Source of the DNA: Clostridium sp.
Lineage (GTDB): Bacteria; Bacillota; Clostridia; Oscillospirales; Acutalibacteraceae
Assembly: GCA_031272895.1 (NCBI GenBank)
Contig: JAISSW010000009.1
Coordinates: 1 to 49,983, forward strand
Reading direction: 5' to 3'
Length of the DNA: 49,983 bases
Shown: piece by piece, positions 7,982 to 16,002 of the stretch
How positions within the stretch are numbered: the stretch's first letter is position 1
How the letters are laid out: each line of letters opens with the position of its first letter
Made by a program: the position numbers and the translations under genes
The notes under the pieces: generated by a model
The model's database searches: none
What the model was told of the DNA's origin: nothing
What the model saw: the letters and a program-made list of their open reading frames with translations, nothing else

Positions 7982-9151
7982 GTGGCTAAGAATAAAGCTC
8001 TTCGCAACGTCATCATCGGCATAACGGTCGGTGTTTTGGTGGTGTGCATTGCAATCCCAACCTTCAGCGCGCTCTTCCCGTGGATAGCCAAGGGCGGCGA
8101 CGATACCGCTCCCGCAAGCGAAACCTACACCGTTGCGCCCGTTGAAACGGGTACTGAGGCGACTTCGCCGGAAACGGACGGCGAAACGGCACCGCCATAT
8201 TCAGAGGACACGCAGACTGCCGCGGCAACACAGGACACGCAGGTTGCCACCACTTCCGCTGCAACAAGCGGCACGACCTCAACCACAAAGGCGCCCACAA
8301 CCACAAAGAAGGTGACCACAACAAAGGCGCCGACCACTACTAAGGCTACAACCACCAAGCCCACCACAACACAGGCCCCAACAACGACCCCGGCAGAAAT
8401 AATCAACGGCGGCACCGTGGTCAGCGACGGCGGACAGACTGCCGGCGGTTCCCATGTTGACGGCGCGGTTAAGGCCCCGGCGGACGGAGAGGACGACCCC
8501 CGCGAGGTTCTCTCCTACAAAATGAACGCCGTTGACGGCTACTTCTACACGGAGCAGGAGGCCTGGCAGCGTGCCTTTGGCTTTGCGAAGCTTTATGACT
8601 GGGGTGCGCAATGGGCGCATATGTTCTACGATACAATCCGTATCCAATTCACTTACGGCGGCTATGACTGGATGATTCAGTTCTGGAAGGGTCAGTACGG
8701 CTATATGTTCCTCGGCTCCGAAATCGGCGTTTATTACCTGCCGGAGGGCAAGGGCTACAACCCCCTGCGTGAGAAGAACGGTTTCGGCGCGTCACAGGCG
8801 ATCTACAAATGCGTACCCAACGAGGATATGCTCAATATGTCAACGGCGCTGTTCAATTACGACGTTTTCCAGGCAAAGCGCCCCTACAAGCCGTATTGGT
8901 GGTGCACGGCGTTCGTGCCCGGGACCTTGGATAAGGCGGGCGACCGCTCACAGCTGCGCATTGAGCTTGTTATTGAGATGAAGGACAACGAGATGGGCGA
9001 TGCCTTTGAGCAGGCACTGCTCTATAACGGGTTCAAGCTTTCCTCAAAGAGCTATGCGGATTGCATTAAAAACGGCTTTGACGGCGACGACGTTTACGCT
9101 CGCAGCGGCACACGATTTGCCATAAATTGGCACTATTTGCGCGTAAAATAA
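7982..9151 (+). CDS. Membrane-anchored DUF4474 protein with Thr-rich linker
   Basis: 389 residues. The GTG at 7982 follows AGGAGGT by eight bases, and the upstream frame is not needed. One membrane helix (about 7-30) precedes an outward Thr/Pro/Lys-rich linker (about 45-140, including repeats of TTTK and APTT). A C-terminal domain (about 165-389) has the Trp/Tyr-rich pattern I associate with DUF4474: YGGYDWMIQFWKGQYGYMFL, GSEIGVYYLPEGKGY, KPYWWCTAFVPG. It is predicted to be exposed outside the cell. The function of DUF4474 is unknown; wall or polymer binding is a guess from the exposed aromatics. Confidence 0.7.
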   Translation: MAKNKALRNVIIGITVGVLVVCIAIPTFSALFPWIAKGGDDTAPASETYTVAPVETGTEATSPETDGETAPPYSEDTQTAAATQDTQVATTSAATSGTTSTTKAPTTTKKVTTTKAPTTTKATTTKPTTTQAPTTTPAEIINGGTVVSDGGQTAGGSHVDGAVKAPADGEDDPREVLSYKMNAVDGYFYTEQEAWQRAFGFAKLYDWGAQWAHMFYDTIRIQFTYGGYDWMIQFWKGQYGYMFLGSEIGVYYLPEGKGYNPLREKNGFGASQAIYKCVPNEDMLNMSTALFNYDVFQAKRPYKPYWWCTAFVPGTLDKAGDRSQLRIELVIEMKDNEMGDAFEQALLYNGFKLSSKSYADCIKNGFDGDDVYARSGTRFAINWHYLRVK

Positions 9152-9191
9152 AAACATTTCAGGTTTTTTTGTAAAAAAATCAAAAAAACCC

Positions 9192-9220
9192 TTGACAGTC
9201 GGGCAAATCACTGCTATAAT
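9192..9220 (+). promoter_or_regulatory. Strong promoter of the PDTG surface protein gene
   Basis: TTGACA (9192-9197), 17-base spacer, TATAAT (9215-9220) with TGC directly upstream (extended -10). Near-perfect consensus, so high expression is likely. Confidence 0.85.
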
Positions 9221-9260
9221 TCCAGTGTAGAGATACAAAAAGAAAGGATTGCTTTAAGTT

Positions 9261-9941
9261 ATGAAAAAGGTATTGGCACTTGTCCTTGCAGTCAGTATGC
9301 TGCTGACGTTCGGGATGCTTGCGTTCGCGGAGGAGGAGCTGTTGAGCGACGAGGAGCTTGCTCTGCTCGACGATTGGAACACCACCACGGAGGCAGCCTC
9401 CACAGATGGGCTTAACCCCGACGTGTTCGCCATTTTGGACGGCGCTTTCAGCGATGACATACTTAGCCAGGCGGGCGAGCTGTTCGGCGGCATGGACGTC
9501 GACAGCCTTATGAGCGTCCTGACGGACACCTTCGCAACCATGTCCAGCGGCGACATGAGCTCAATGCTCAGCGGGTTTGACATCAGCTCAATCACCGAAA
9601 TGTTCGATATCGGCTCCCTTAGCGGCGGCGGCGATGTTATGTCCGGTTTTGTAGATACCCTTGGCGGTATGATGGGCATTGACCTCAACTCCTACATGGC
9701 GGATACCGAAATCTTCAGCTTCTTCAGCAAGCTGTATACCGGCGTTTACACCGGCGGCGGCACTGCCACCACCACAACAGCCGCTCCTACAACAACGGCG
9801 CCGACGATTGACACCCCCACGGATACCGGCGATATTCCCGACACGGGCGTGGATATGGTTCTCCCGCTCAGCGCACTTGCAGTCCTGATTGTTGCAGTCG
9901 GCGCAGCGTTCGTTCTTCGCAAGAAGAAAACAGTGGCATAA
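9261..9941 (+). CDS. Secreted surface protein with sortase-like PDTG tail
   Basis: 226 residues. The signal peptide is about 1-23 (MKKVLALVLAVSMLLTFGML, then AFA/EEE). The mature part is acidic and repeats Asp/Ser/Met/Gly stretches (GGMDVDSLMSVLTDTFATMS, SMLSGFDISSITEMFDIGSL), probably an amphipathic helical array. A Thr-rich linker follows, then IPDTGVDMVLPLSALAVLIV and a basic end RKKKTVA. The order motif-helix-basic tail is that of a sortase substrate with PDTG in place of LPxTG. No sortase is encoded in the window. The product family is not recognised. The strong promoter suggests an abundant surface protein. Confidence 0.65.
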   Translation: MKKVLALVLAVSMLLTFGMLAFAEEELLSDEELALLDDWNTTTEAASTDGLNPDVFAILDGAFSDDILSQAGELFGGMDVDSLMSVLTDTFATMSSGDMSSMLSGFDISSITEMFDIGSLSGGGDVMSGFVDTLGGMMGIDLNSYMADTEIFSFFSKLYTGVYTGGGTATTTTAAPTTTAPTIDTPTDTGDIPDTGVDMVLPLSALAVLIVAVGAAFVLRKKKTVA

Positions 9942-9961
9942 CTCTAAAGCAAAGCAATAAC

Positions 9962-9991
9962 AAAGCCGTCCGAAAGGGCGGCTTTATTTTT
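9962..9991 (+). terminator. Rho-independent terminator
   Basis: AAAGCCGTCC-gaaa-GGGCGGCTTT followed by a T run (9983-9991). It ends transcription of the surface gene and overlaps the 3' end of the convergent decarboxylase gene. Confidence 0.8.
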
Positions 9992-11318
9992 GTACTGTCC
10001 TTATGGTCTTGTAGCCCAGGCGTGTCAGCTCCTTGGCGACCTCCACGTCTATCAGCTCCCCCGCAAGGACGATTGGCACCGCCGGCGGGCAGGGGATAAT
10101 GTTTTCGGCGCAGGTTCGCCCCACGCAGTTCCCTACGGGTTTTTCCTCGCTTGCGGACATAAATGCCTGCCGCGGGCTGAGTATTCGCCCGGGCAAGTGT
10201 GCCGCAGCAGTAGCATTTGCCGAAGCTGTGCCTGCAAGCCGCGCAAGCGCACGCAGGGCGGCCGAGAGCCGGGCGAAGTCCTCCGCGCCGTTGGCTACGC
10301 CCGGAATTAATATGACCCTGCCGTCCTGTGCAAATTCGGGTTCTATGCCGCACGAGCGCAAAAGCTTGCCCGTGTCAATCGCCTCGTGCAGGGCGAAAGC
10401 TATGCGCAGCGGGTCCGTTAAGCCCAAAGGCTGCGCAAAGCCCAACTCGCTCAGCAGCTCTTTTATCTCCGCACAGCGCAGCGCCAAGTCAGCCAGCTCC
10501 GTTTTGCCTGATTTTTCCAGCCACTCCCTCGTGCAGTCCAGCGAAAGTAAAATCGGGAAAGAGGGGCTTGAGGAGCCAAAGCAGCGCATTGCCCCGCGAG
10601 CCGCGGCGGCGGATTCCTCGTGCCTTAGCTGCAGCCACGCCGCCCCCGTGAGCGCCGGCAGCGTTTTGTGTGCCGACTGCGCCGCAAAATCCACCCCGGC
10701 ACTGACTGCACCCATTTTTTGCGGCAAAAAATCCAAATGTGCCCCGTGGGCAGCGTCCACAAGCAGGGGCAAGCCCGCAGCGTGGGCAATATTCGCCAAG
10801 GCCTTTAGGTCGCTTAGCGTGCCGAAGTAATCCGGGCAGGTAAGGTAAACCGCGCGGGCATCATGGCATTCTTTCAGCGCCGCGCTAAGCTCAGCCGCCG
10901 TTATGCGCCCCCAAAAGCCTGCGCCCGCAGATTGGTCATGACTCAAAAAATAAGGCTCAATATCCAGCAGGCAAAAGGCGTCCGCGGCGGCGCGGTGAAT
11001 AACCCGTCCGCAAATTAGCCTGCCGCCCCGGGGCATTGCGGCGCGCAGCATTGCCTGAATGCACAGGGTTGAGCCTCCCGCGCTGAAAAGTGTACGCGCC
11101 GTGCCGAAGGCTCTTGCCGCCAAGACCTCCGCTTCATGAACCGCCCCCTCCTCGGCAAAAAGGTCGCCGGTTTCGGGCAGCTCCGTGCTGTCAAGCCTAA
11201 GCAAGGGCGCAAGCTCCGCGGGCAAGGCCGCCGCAAGCCCCTTGTGCCCCGGCATATGCAGCGCCGCGCGCCCGTAGCCCGCCTGCCGCAGCAACGCGTC
11301 ATAAATTGGTGTCGGCAT
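9984..11318 (-). CDS. Orn/Lys/Arg decarboxylase family (fold type I PLP enzyme)
   Basis: 444 residues. The N-terminal PLP domain has the family signature HMPGHKG at residues 21-27, DSTELPETGDLF, SAGGSTLCIQAMLRA, ending in the PLP-lysine site SAHKTLPALTG near residue 220. A smaller C-terminal domain follows. It is shorter than the inducible biosynthetic enzymes and resembles YaaO of Bacillus, which also lies close to recR. Amino-acid decarboxylation is the family reaction; the substrate is not readable. The start has GAGGTGAG upstream and lies 11 bases after the RACo-like gene, so it is the last gene of the ybaB-recR operon. Confidence 0.85.
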   Translation of the reverse strand: MPTPIYDALLRQAGYGRAALHMPGHKGLAAALPAELAPLLRLDSTELPETGDLFAEEGAVHEAEVLAARAFGTARTLFSAGGSTLCIQAMLRAAMPRGGRLICGRVIHRAAADAFCLLDIEPYFLSHDQSAGAGFWGRITAAELSAALKECHDARAVYLTCPDYFGTLSDLKALANIAHAAGLPLLVDAAHGAHLDFLPQKMGAVSAGVDFAAQSAHKTLPALTGAAWLQLRHEESAAAARGAMRCFGSSSPSFPILLSLDCTREWLEKSGKTELADLALRCAEIKELLSELGFAQPLGLTDPLRIAFALHEAIDTGKLLRSCGIEPEFAQDGRVILIPGVANGAEDFARLSAALRALARLAGTASANATAAAHLPGRILSPRQAFMSASEEKPVGNCVGRTCAENIIPCPPAVPIVLAGELIDVEVAKELTRLGYKTIRTVQK

Positions 11319-11329
11319 ATTCGCTCACC

Positions 11330-12724
11330 TCAAGCGCCATGAGGCGGAAAGTCCATGTTAGCTATCAGGGCTCGCTCAAAGTCAGGCAGGAGGGAAAGGT
11401 CAACGTAGCGGCTTTGCGCGGCAATTTTTTCCGCAAGCGCCCGCGAATCTGCACTCAGCGCGTATTGCACGGCGCCCGCCAGCGCGGTGTCGCCCTCGGC
11501 AGTGATTTTTACCCCCTGCACGCCGCCGAAAACCCCAAGCTTAACGGCGCTTTCCGTCCTCAGTGCGCTGCCCAAGGAGCCTGCTACCGCAAGCCCCTTC
11601 AGCTCGTGGGGGGCAATACCCGCCTGTGCGCAGAGCATTTGTATGCCCGCCGCAATTGCCGCCTTTGCCGTTTGAAAAACACGAACATCGGCCTGCGTCA
11701 GCACCACATTCGGCGCTATTTTATAGTCCTGCGCAAGGCGACCCTGAGCGCTGAGCCTGTAGCTTCGCCGCAGCTGCGCAAGCACGTCGAACAGCCCGCT
11801 CGCGCAGATTCCCACCGCCGCCGCGCCGCCTATCGTAGAGTAGCTTGCCCTCTCACCAAGCAGGGAAAAGCCGCATATTGCGCCGGGCATGGCGTTCATT
11901 CCGCAGCTTATGCCCGCGCCCTCAAAAACGGGGCCCGCCGCCGCGGAGCTGACCAAAATACCGCCGTCAACACAAAGCGCAAGCTCGGCGTTTGTTCCCA
12001 AATCCGCCAGCAGAAAGGGGCGCGGGCGCTCAAGCAGCGTCAATAGACCCGCTGTTATGTCCGCGCCGCAAAAGGCGTGCAGGCAGGGCGGAGTCAGAAC
12101 CTTTTCCGTCCATTCCCAACCAAAAAAAGCGCCGCTTTCCCTCTGCGCAGCCAAAAAGGCGGGGCTGTACGGGTAAGTGCCCAGCCCGCCCGTGTCTGCG
12201 CCAAAAAGCAGGTGCAGCATAGCCGTATTGCCCGCCACAACAGTGTTTTCTACCCGCGCCGCACCCAAAAGCGCTTGACACAGCCTGTTTATTTGCTCGC
12301 GGATTATCCGCGTCAGCGCTTGCGCCTCGCCATTGGCTGCAGCCTGTAGGCGGCTCAGCACGTCCGCCCCAAAGCAGCGCTGCTCGTTAAGCTCTGTGCG
12401 CTGAACAAGGCTCGTGCCGTCCTCAGCCAACACGGCGACAGCAAGGGTCGTGCTTCCCAAATCAATTGCCACGGCGTGCGGCTTAGCCCCCGACCGCTGC
12501 CCCTCAGCGCGAACGGCAATCTCCGCGCCGGCATTTGGCAGGGCTACACGCATACCCGGGCGGGCGGGCGTTTGGCAGGCAAGCAGCTCCTTGCCGTCAA
12601 CCGTAACAAGGCACTTGCCGCAGCTGCCGTTGCCGCCGCAGGGCGCATTTATTTGTACGCCCTGCCTGCGCAAAGCGCTGTATATAGTGTCGCCGCCGCG
12701 CACGGCGTTCAGGCTCAGCTCCAT
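11330..12724 (-). CDS. RACo-like protein: 2Fe-2S ferredoxin plus ASKHA ATPase (DUF4445)
   Basis: 464 residues. The N-terminal 2Fe-2S ferredoxin domain (about 1-75) has cysteines in APCGGNGSCGKCLV and a later LLAC. The ATPase-like ASKHA domain has HAVAIDLGSTTLAVAVLAED (phosphate-1 motif), a metal/nucleotide segment FLLADLGTNAELALCVDGGI and GLAVAGSLGSALRT near the end. Such proteins reductively reactivate corrinoid proteins after accidental Co(II) formation, using ATP. No corrinoid protein or methyltransferase lies nearby, so the partner must be elsewhere. Its start is five bases after the recR stop; no strong ribosome binding site is visible, so translational coupling is likely. Confidence 0.8.
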   Translation of the reverse strand: MELSLNAVRGGDTIYSALRRQGVQINAPCGGNGSCGKCLVTVDGKELLACQTPARPGMRVALPNAGAEIAVRAEGQRSGAKPHAVAIDLGSTTLAVAVLAEDGTSLVQRTELNEQRCFGADVLSRLQAAANGEAQALTRIIREQINRLCQALLGAARVENTVVAGNTAMLHLLFGADTGGLGTYPYSPAFLAAQRESGAFFGWEWTEKVLTPPCLHAFCGADITAGLLTLLERPRPFLLADLGTNAELALCVDGGILVSSAAAGPVFEGAGISCGMNAMPGAICGFSLLGERASYSTIGGAAAVGICASGLFDVLAQLRRSYRLSAQGRLAQDYKIAPNVVLTQADVRVFQTAKAAIAAGIQMLCAQAGIAPHELKGLAVAGSLGSALRTESAVKLGVFGGVQGVKITAEGDTALAGAVQYALSADSRALAEKIAAQSRYVDLSLLPDFERALIANMDFPPHGA

Positions 12725-12729
12725 GGCAA

Positions 12730-13329
12730 TTAAAGCGCCCTGCGCCCCTCAAGGGCTCGCAGCAGCGTCACCTCGTCCGCGTATTCCAGCGACGCGCCCA
12801 CGGGGATTCCGTAGGCAAGCCGGCTGACATTTATCCCCAGGGGCTTTATCAGGCGGGATAGGTACATTGCGGTCGCCTCCCCCTCAACGGTGGGGTTGGT
12901 CGCCATAATAACCTCGCGTACGCTGCCGTCCTCAAGGCGGGCAAGCAATTCCTTTGTGGTCAAATCCTGCGGACGCACTCCGCCCAAGGGGGATATTGCC
13001 CCGTGCAGGACATGGTAAACGCCGCCGTATTCGTTCGTCCGCTCTAAGGCAAGCACGTCGCGCGGGGTTTCCACAACGCAAATAATCGTGGCGTCCCTGC
13101 TTGGGGAGGAACACACGCCGCAAAGCTCCCCGTCGGTGAAATCACAGCACTTGGGGCAGCGGTGAATTTTTTCGTGCGCCGCCAAAATGGCGTCCGCAAA
13201 GCCCTTAGCCTGCTCCGCTGGCAGGGTGAGGACATGATAAGCCAAGCGCTGCGCAGTTTTTGCGCCAACGCCCGGCAAACGGTGGAACCAGTCCGTTAAC
13301 TCCGCAAGAGCCGCACTGCCCTTGGCCAT
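12730..13329 (-). CDS. Recombination mediator RecR
   Basis: 199 residues, full length. Helix-hairpin-helix (LPGVGAKTAQRLAYHVL, about 17), C4 zinc finger (CPKCCDFTDGELCGVC, about 57-72) and Toprim domain (TIICVVETPRDVLALERT, then AISPLGGVRPQDL). It loads or stabilises RecF/RecO-dependent RecA filaments at gaps. The start has GGAGA eight bases upstream. It follows the ybaB homologue, the usual arrangement, but dnaX is not next to them here: the gene upstream of ybaB is a divergent membrane-protein gene. Confidence 0.97.
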   Translation of the reverse strand: MAKGSAALAELTDWFHRLPGVGAKTAQRLAYHVLTLPAEQAKGFADAILAAHEKIHRCPKCCDFTDGELCGVCSSPSRDATIICVVETPRDVLALERTNEYGGVYHVLHGAISPLGGVRPQDLTTKELLARLEDGSVREVIMATNPTVEGEATAMYLSRLIKPLGINVSRLAYGIPVGASLEYADEVTLLRALEGRRAL

Positions 13330-13354
13330 AGGAAGCTATCTCCTCAAAAATAAA

Positions 13355-13681
13355 TTAAAGCCCCGGAATAGAAACTCCGCCCTTGGCGCTTTCCACTGCC
13401 GCGTGCATGGCGTCCTCCGCCTTTTGCGTCGCCTCGTTGAAGGCGGCAATCAGCAGGTCCTGCAGCATTTCAATGTCCTCCGGGTCAACAACCTCCGGCG
13501 AAATGCTGACCGCTGTGACCTCGTGGTTACCCTTTAAGGTTACGCTGACGGCGCCGCCCCCGGCGGAGGCACTGAACTCAGTGGACTCGACAACGGCCTG
13601 CGCCGCGCCGAGCTTTTCCTGCATCTCCTGCACCTTTCTCATTAAGCCGTTGCCTATTGCCTGTGGAATTCTCGCTTTCAT
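13355..13681 (-). CDS. YbaB/EbfC nucleoid-associated protein
   Basis: 108 residues, family length. It starts MKARIPQAIGNGLMRKVQEM, then the beta core VSVTLKGNHEVTAVSISPEV and the helical dimer end LLIAAFNEATQKAEDAM. It binds DNA as a homodimer and is almost always encoded next to recR, as here (25 bases apart). First gene of the leftward operon ybaB-recR-RACo-decarboxylase, behind a sigma-A-type promoter. Confidence 0.95.
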   Translation of the reverse strand: MKARIPQAIGNGLMRKVQEMQEKLGAAQAVVESTEFSASAGGGAVSVTLKGNHEVTAVSISPEVVDPEDIEMLQDLLIAAFNEATQKAEDAMHAAVESAKGGVSIPGL

Positions 13682-13708
13682 AGTGTACCCCCATGGTTGT
13701 TTCCTCTT

Positions 13709-13737
13709 ATTGTACCATTTGCGAGCGCGAAAAGCAA
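13709..13737 (-). promoter_or_regulatory. Promoter of the ybaB-recR operon
   Basis: TTGCTT (13732-13737) and TACAAT (13709-13714) on the minus strand with a 17-base spacer. Divergent from the promoter at 13745-13773, so the -35 boxes are only seven bases apart. Confidence 0.6.
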
Positions 13738-13744
13738 GTAGTCG

Positions 13745-13773
13745 TTGATTTATTCACAATTTTGCGCTATAAT
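13745..13773 (+). promoter_or_regulatory. Promoter of the Thr-rich membrane gene and iorB
   Basis: TTGATT (13745-13750), 17-base spacer, TATAAT (13768-13773), about 30 bases before the ATG at 13805. Confidence 0.7.
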
Positions 13774-13804
13774 ATAAGCCAAGCTTGGGTTTGGAGGGCT
13801 GGCA

Positions 13805-14791
13805 ATGGCAAAATGGAAAATAGCCGCAATAATTGCCGGCGCCGCAGTTGCTGTGATTGCGGCCGGCTTTTTGCTGCCCACCCTCCGCGACAGCCGGGGT
13901 GCTCCAACCACCACGGAGGAAAGCCGCACCACCTTTGCCGAAAAGCCTACACTCTCCCTGCCCGCGCAGGAGGAGCAGAGCGGCACTGAGCCCTCAAGCA
14001 CGGCGGAGGAAAGCAGCACAACGGCGCTGCCGCCCGCAAGCACCACCGCGGCACCACCGCAAAGCACAACTGCCGCCACAACAAAGCCCACCACCACAAC
14101 AAGACCTGCAACAAGCAGCAGCACCACGACCTCAAGCGGCGCGGCGGAGAAAACCACACTGCCCGCAAATCTGCGCGACAAAAGCGGCATTGTGGAATAC
14201 TTTAACAAGGCGCTCAACAACGGCAAAAGCAGCTGCCGGTCAGTAACGCAGACCACGGACCGCGTTGTGCTCAACGAGTTTGCCATGGGGTCGTTTGATT
14301 TGACCACGATTGCGGGGGTCTTAATAAACAGGGATATCCGCGTGGAGCAAAACAAGTCAAGGAACGACTTGCCCGTACAGAATTTGGATTATGCCAGCAA
14401 GCTTTCAGTCAGCGGGGTGGAGAGCGCAAGCTGCGAAAGCTCCGGGGAGAATTATATAATCACCGTTAAGCTTAAGCCGGAGAGCGGCGCCCTGACGCAG
14501 ACAAACTGCAATACGGGCAAGCTTTTCCTTATAACCTCGCTTGAGGATAATTCAAGCGACGTTATGGCTAAAATACGCAAGCTGCTCGGCATGGATTCCT
14601 TTGACGACATAAGCTACAAAATGTCGCTTTCGGGCGCGCGGGTGGTTATTACCGTCAACAAAAGCAGCGGCAAAATACAGAGCAGCTACTATTCAATCCG
14701 CGTGAAAATTAATGGCACCAACGAGGACGGACAAAGCGCAATGCTTTATGACGCGCTTGACGAAAAGGAATTCAAGTACAAATGGACGTGA
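13805..14791 (+). CDS. Membrane-anchored extracellular protein with Thr/Ser-rich linker
   Basis: 328 residues. One membrane helix near the N-terminus (KIAAIIAGAAVAVIAAGFLL, about 4-24), then a long low-complexity linker (about 30-118) of Thr, Ser, Ala, Pro and Lys, then a folded domain of about 200 residues. That domain starts LPANLRDKSGIVEYFNKALN and includes YIITVKLKPESGALTQ and ARVVITVNKSSG, a beta-rich pattern. I do not recognise the domain. It should sit outside the membrane. The ATG has GGAGGGC upstream. Its TGA overlaps the start region of iorB, so the two form an operon without obvious functional connection. Confidence 0.65.
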   Translation: MAKWKIAAIIAGAAVAVIAAGFLLPTLRDSRGAPTTTEESRTTFAEKPTLSLPAQEEQSGTEPSSTAEESSTTALPPASTTAAPPQSTTAATTKPTTTTRPATSSSTTTSSGAAEKTTLPANLRDKSGIVEYFNKALNNGKSSCRSVTQTTDRVVLNEFAMGSFDLTTIAGVLINRDIRVEQNKSRNDLPVQNLDYASKLSVSGVESASCESSGENYIITVKLKPESGALTQTNCNTGKLFLITSLEDNSSDVMAKIRKLLGMDSFDDISYKMSLSGARVVITVNKSSGKIQSSYYSIRVKINGTNEDGQSAMLYDALDEKEFKYKWT

Positions 14792-15354
14792 CGTGTATGT
14801 ATGAGCTGAATATTTTAATTGCCGGCGTGGGCGGACAGGGAACCGTGCTGCTCGCGCGGCTTTTGGCGGATATGGCGCTTGCAAAGGGGCATTTTGTCCG
14901 CGGGAGCGAAACCATAGGCATGGCGCAGCGCGGAGGCTCCGTCGTCAGCCATGTGCGCCTTGGGGAGGGCGCCGCCTCCCCGCTGATTCCTCACGGAGAG
15001 GCGGACGTTTTGCTTGCCTTTGAGCCGGGAGAGGCTCTGCGCGCCCTGCCATACCTTAAGCCGGGCGGCAGGCTTGCCGTGTGCGACAGGCTGCTTTCAA
15101 CCGCGGGCAGCGCTGAGGAGTACCTTAGCGCCCTGAGGGAGCGTGTACCCGGCATGACGGTCTTGCCGTTTGAAATGGTAATGCGCGTTTGCGGCAGCGC
15201 AAAGCCGCTCAATGTGGCGTTGCTCGGCGCGGCGCTTGACGGCGGGCTGCTGCCGTTCAGCTTGGAGGACGCGACGGACGCGTTAAAGGGGCGTGTGCCG
15301 CAGCGCTTTTGGGCGCTTAACGAGCGCGCCCTGCTTGCCTGCAGGCAGGGCTAA
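14782..15354 (+). CDS. iorB: Indolepyruvate:ferredoxin oxidoreductase beta subunit (2-oxoacid oxidoreductase gamma family)
   Basis: 190 residues from the first ATG (185 from the ATG at 14797, equally possible; neither has a good ribosome binding site). The N-terminal motif NILIAGVGGQGTVLLARLLA and the following ETIGMAQRGGSVVSHVRLG are diagnostic of the gamma-type subunit of pyruvate/2-oxoacid:ferredoxin oxidoreductases. The IorA partner with TPP and two ferredoxin clusters is encoded 7 kb away on the other strand (22106-23923). Together they would oxidatively decarboxylate aryl pyruvates to acyl-CoA with ferredoxin reduction. The gene overlaps the stop of the upstream membrane gene by 10 bases. 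Confidence 0.88.
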   Translation: MDVTCMYELNILIAGVGGQGTVLLARLLADMALAKGHFVRGSETIGMAQRGGSVVSHVRLGEGAASPLIPHGEADVLLAFEPGEALRALPYLKPGGRLAVCDRLLSTAGSAEEYLSALRERVPGMTVLPFEMVMRVCGSAKPLNVALLGAALDGGLLPFSLEDATDALKGRVPQRFWALNERALLACRQG

Positions 15355-15635
15355 GCCGCCCTTGCTTCATCGGAGAACCTGTAGTAACAGCGCAAATGCC
15401 GCTCCGTTTCGCGCAGCTCCTCGAGCTGCTTATACAGCAACGCAAGCCTTACCCTTGCCAAATATGCGTTGCCGCCCTTAGGGGAATGTCCGTCCCTCAA
15501 AAGGCTTTTTCTTACGCGGGCAATGCGCAAAAGCTGGCGGCGGCTTTCCTCTTCGTATTGCCGCCACAAATCGCTCAGCGGGCCGGCAAAGCTGCTTTCC
15601 TCAAATTTCGTTATAGTACTTGTGCTTGTATTCAT
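15351..15635 (-). CDS. Hypothetical helical protein, 94 aa, second gene of SOS-box cassette
   Basis: Unrecognised protein. The N-terminus is polar (MNTSTSTITKFEESSFAGPL), and the rest is a charged helical hairpin: LWRQYEEESRRQLLRIARVR, then YLARVRLALLYKQLEELRE, ending with HLRCYYRFSDEARAA. It is highly basic overall, so nucleic-acid or protein binding is possible. It overlaps the end of the preceding sigma-like gene by 35 bases, indicating one transcript and coupling. Its stop overlaps the iorB stop region on the other strand. The pair is behind a promoter with a LexA/DinR-type operator. Confidence 0.6.
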   Translation of the reverse strand: MNTSTSTITKFEESSFAGPLSDLWRQYEEESRRQLLRIARVRKSLLRDGHSPKGGNAYLARVRLALLYKQLEELRETERHLRCYYRFSDEARAA

Positions 15636-15945
15636 ATTCCTCTACCTCTGCGTAATCCTCTTCTAACTTCAACAGCTGCGCGTACCTTACCGCGTAGCGC
15701 AGCGCTTCCTTCAGCTTGCCGTAGCTTATGCTCAGCCGCTTCCTGATTCCCGATTCACTCACGCTCTCCGCCTGCGCCGCCTCGCGGATTTTTTTGTGCT
15801 CATACCAAACCGCCTCAAGCGCGCGCCTTTGCGGCGGGCTAAGCTCGTTTTGGATTGCCTCGCGCATTAGCGCAAGCAGAATGGGGTCGCCGCCAAACGC
15901 CGGACCCGGGAATTCCTCGCTTGCCGCCGCCTTAACCTTAACCAT
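15601..15945 (-). CDS. Sigma-70 region-4-like HTH protein, 114 aa
   Basis: The C-terminal two thirds follow the region 4 pattern: LSPPQRRALEAVWYEHKKIR, EAAQAESVSESGIRKRLSIS, YGKLKEALRYAVRYAQLL, that is an alternating helix-turn-helix like that of phage ArpU-type activators or ECF sigma factors. There is no region 2, so it cannot be a complete sigma factor; a transcription activator or anti-sigma-like protein fits better. The acidic/aromatic tail EVEEYEYKHKYYNEI is unusual. The start at 15945 has GAGAGG upstream; an upstream extension of 44 codons would cross the promoter and is rejected. First gene of the SOS-box cassette. Confidence 0.65.
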   Translation of the reverse strand: MVKVKAAASEEFPGPAFGGDPILLALMREAIQNELSPPQRRALEAVWYEHKKIREAAQAESVSESGIRKRLSISYGKLKEALRYAVRYAQLLKLEEDYAEVEEYEYKHKYYNEI

Positions 15946-15981
15946 CTGTGTTCGCCTCTCTTTCGTCTGCATACATAATAA

Positions 15982-15993
15982 GAACAAATGTTC
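15982..15993. promoter_or_regulatory. LexA/DinR-type SOS box
   Basis: GAACAAATGTTC matches the Firmicutes core GAAC-N4-GTTC exactly, and the symmetry extends outward (AAGAAC...GTTCTT). It lies 9 bases downstream of the -10 hexamer, across the expected transcription start, an ideal repressor position. Confidence 0.65.
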
Positions 15994-16002
15994 TTTACCA
16001 TA

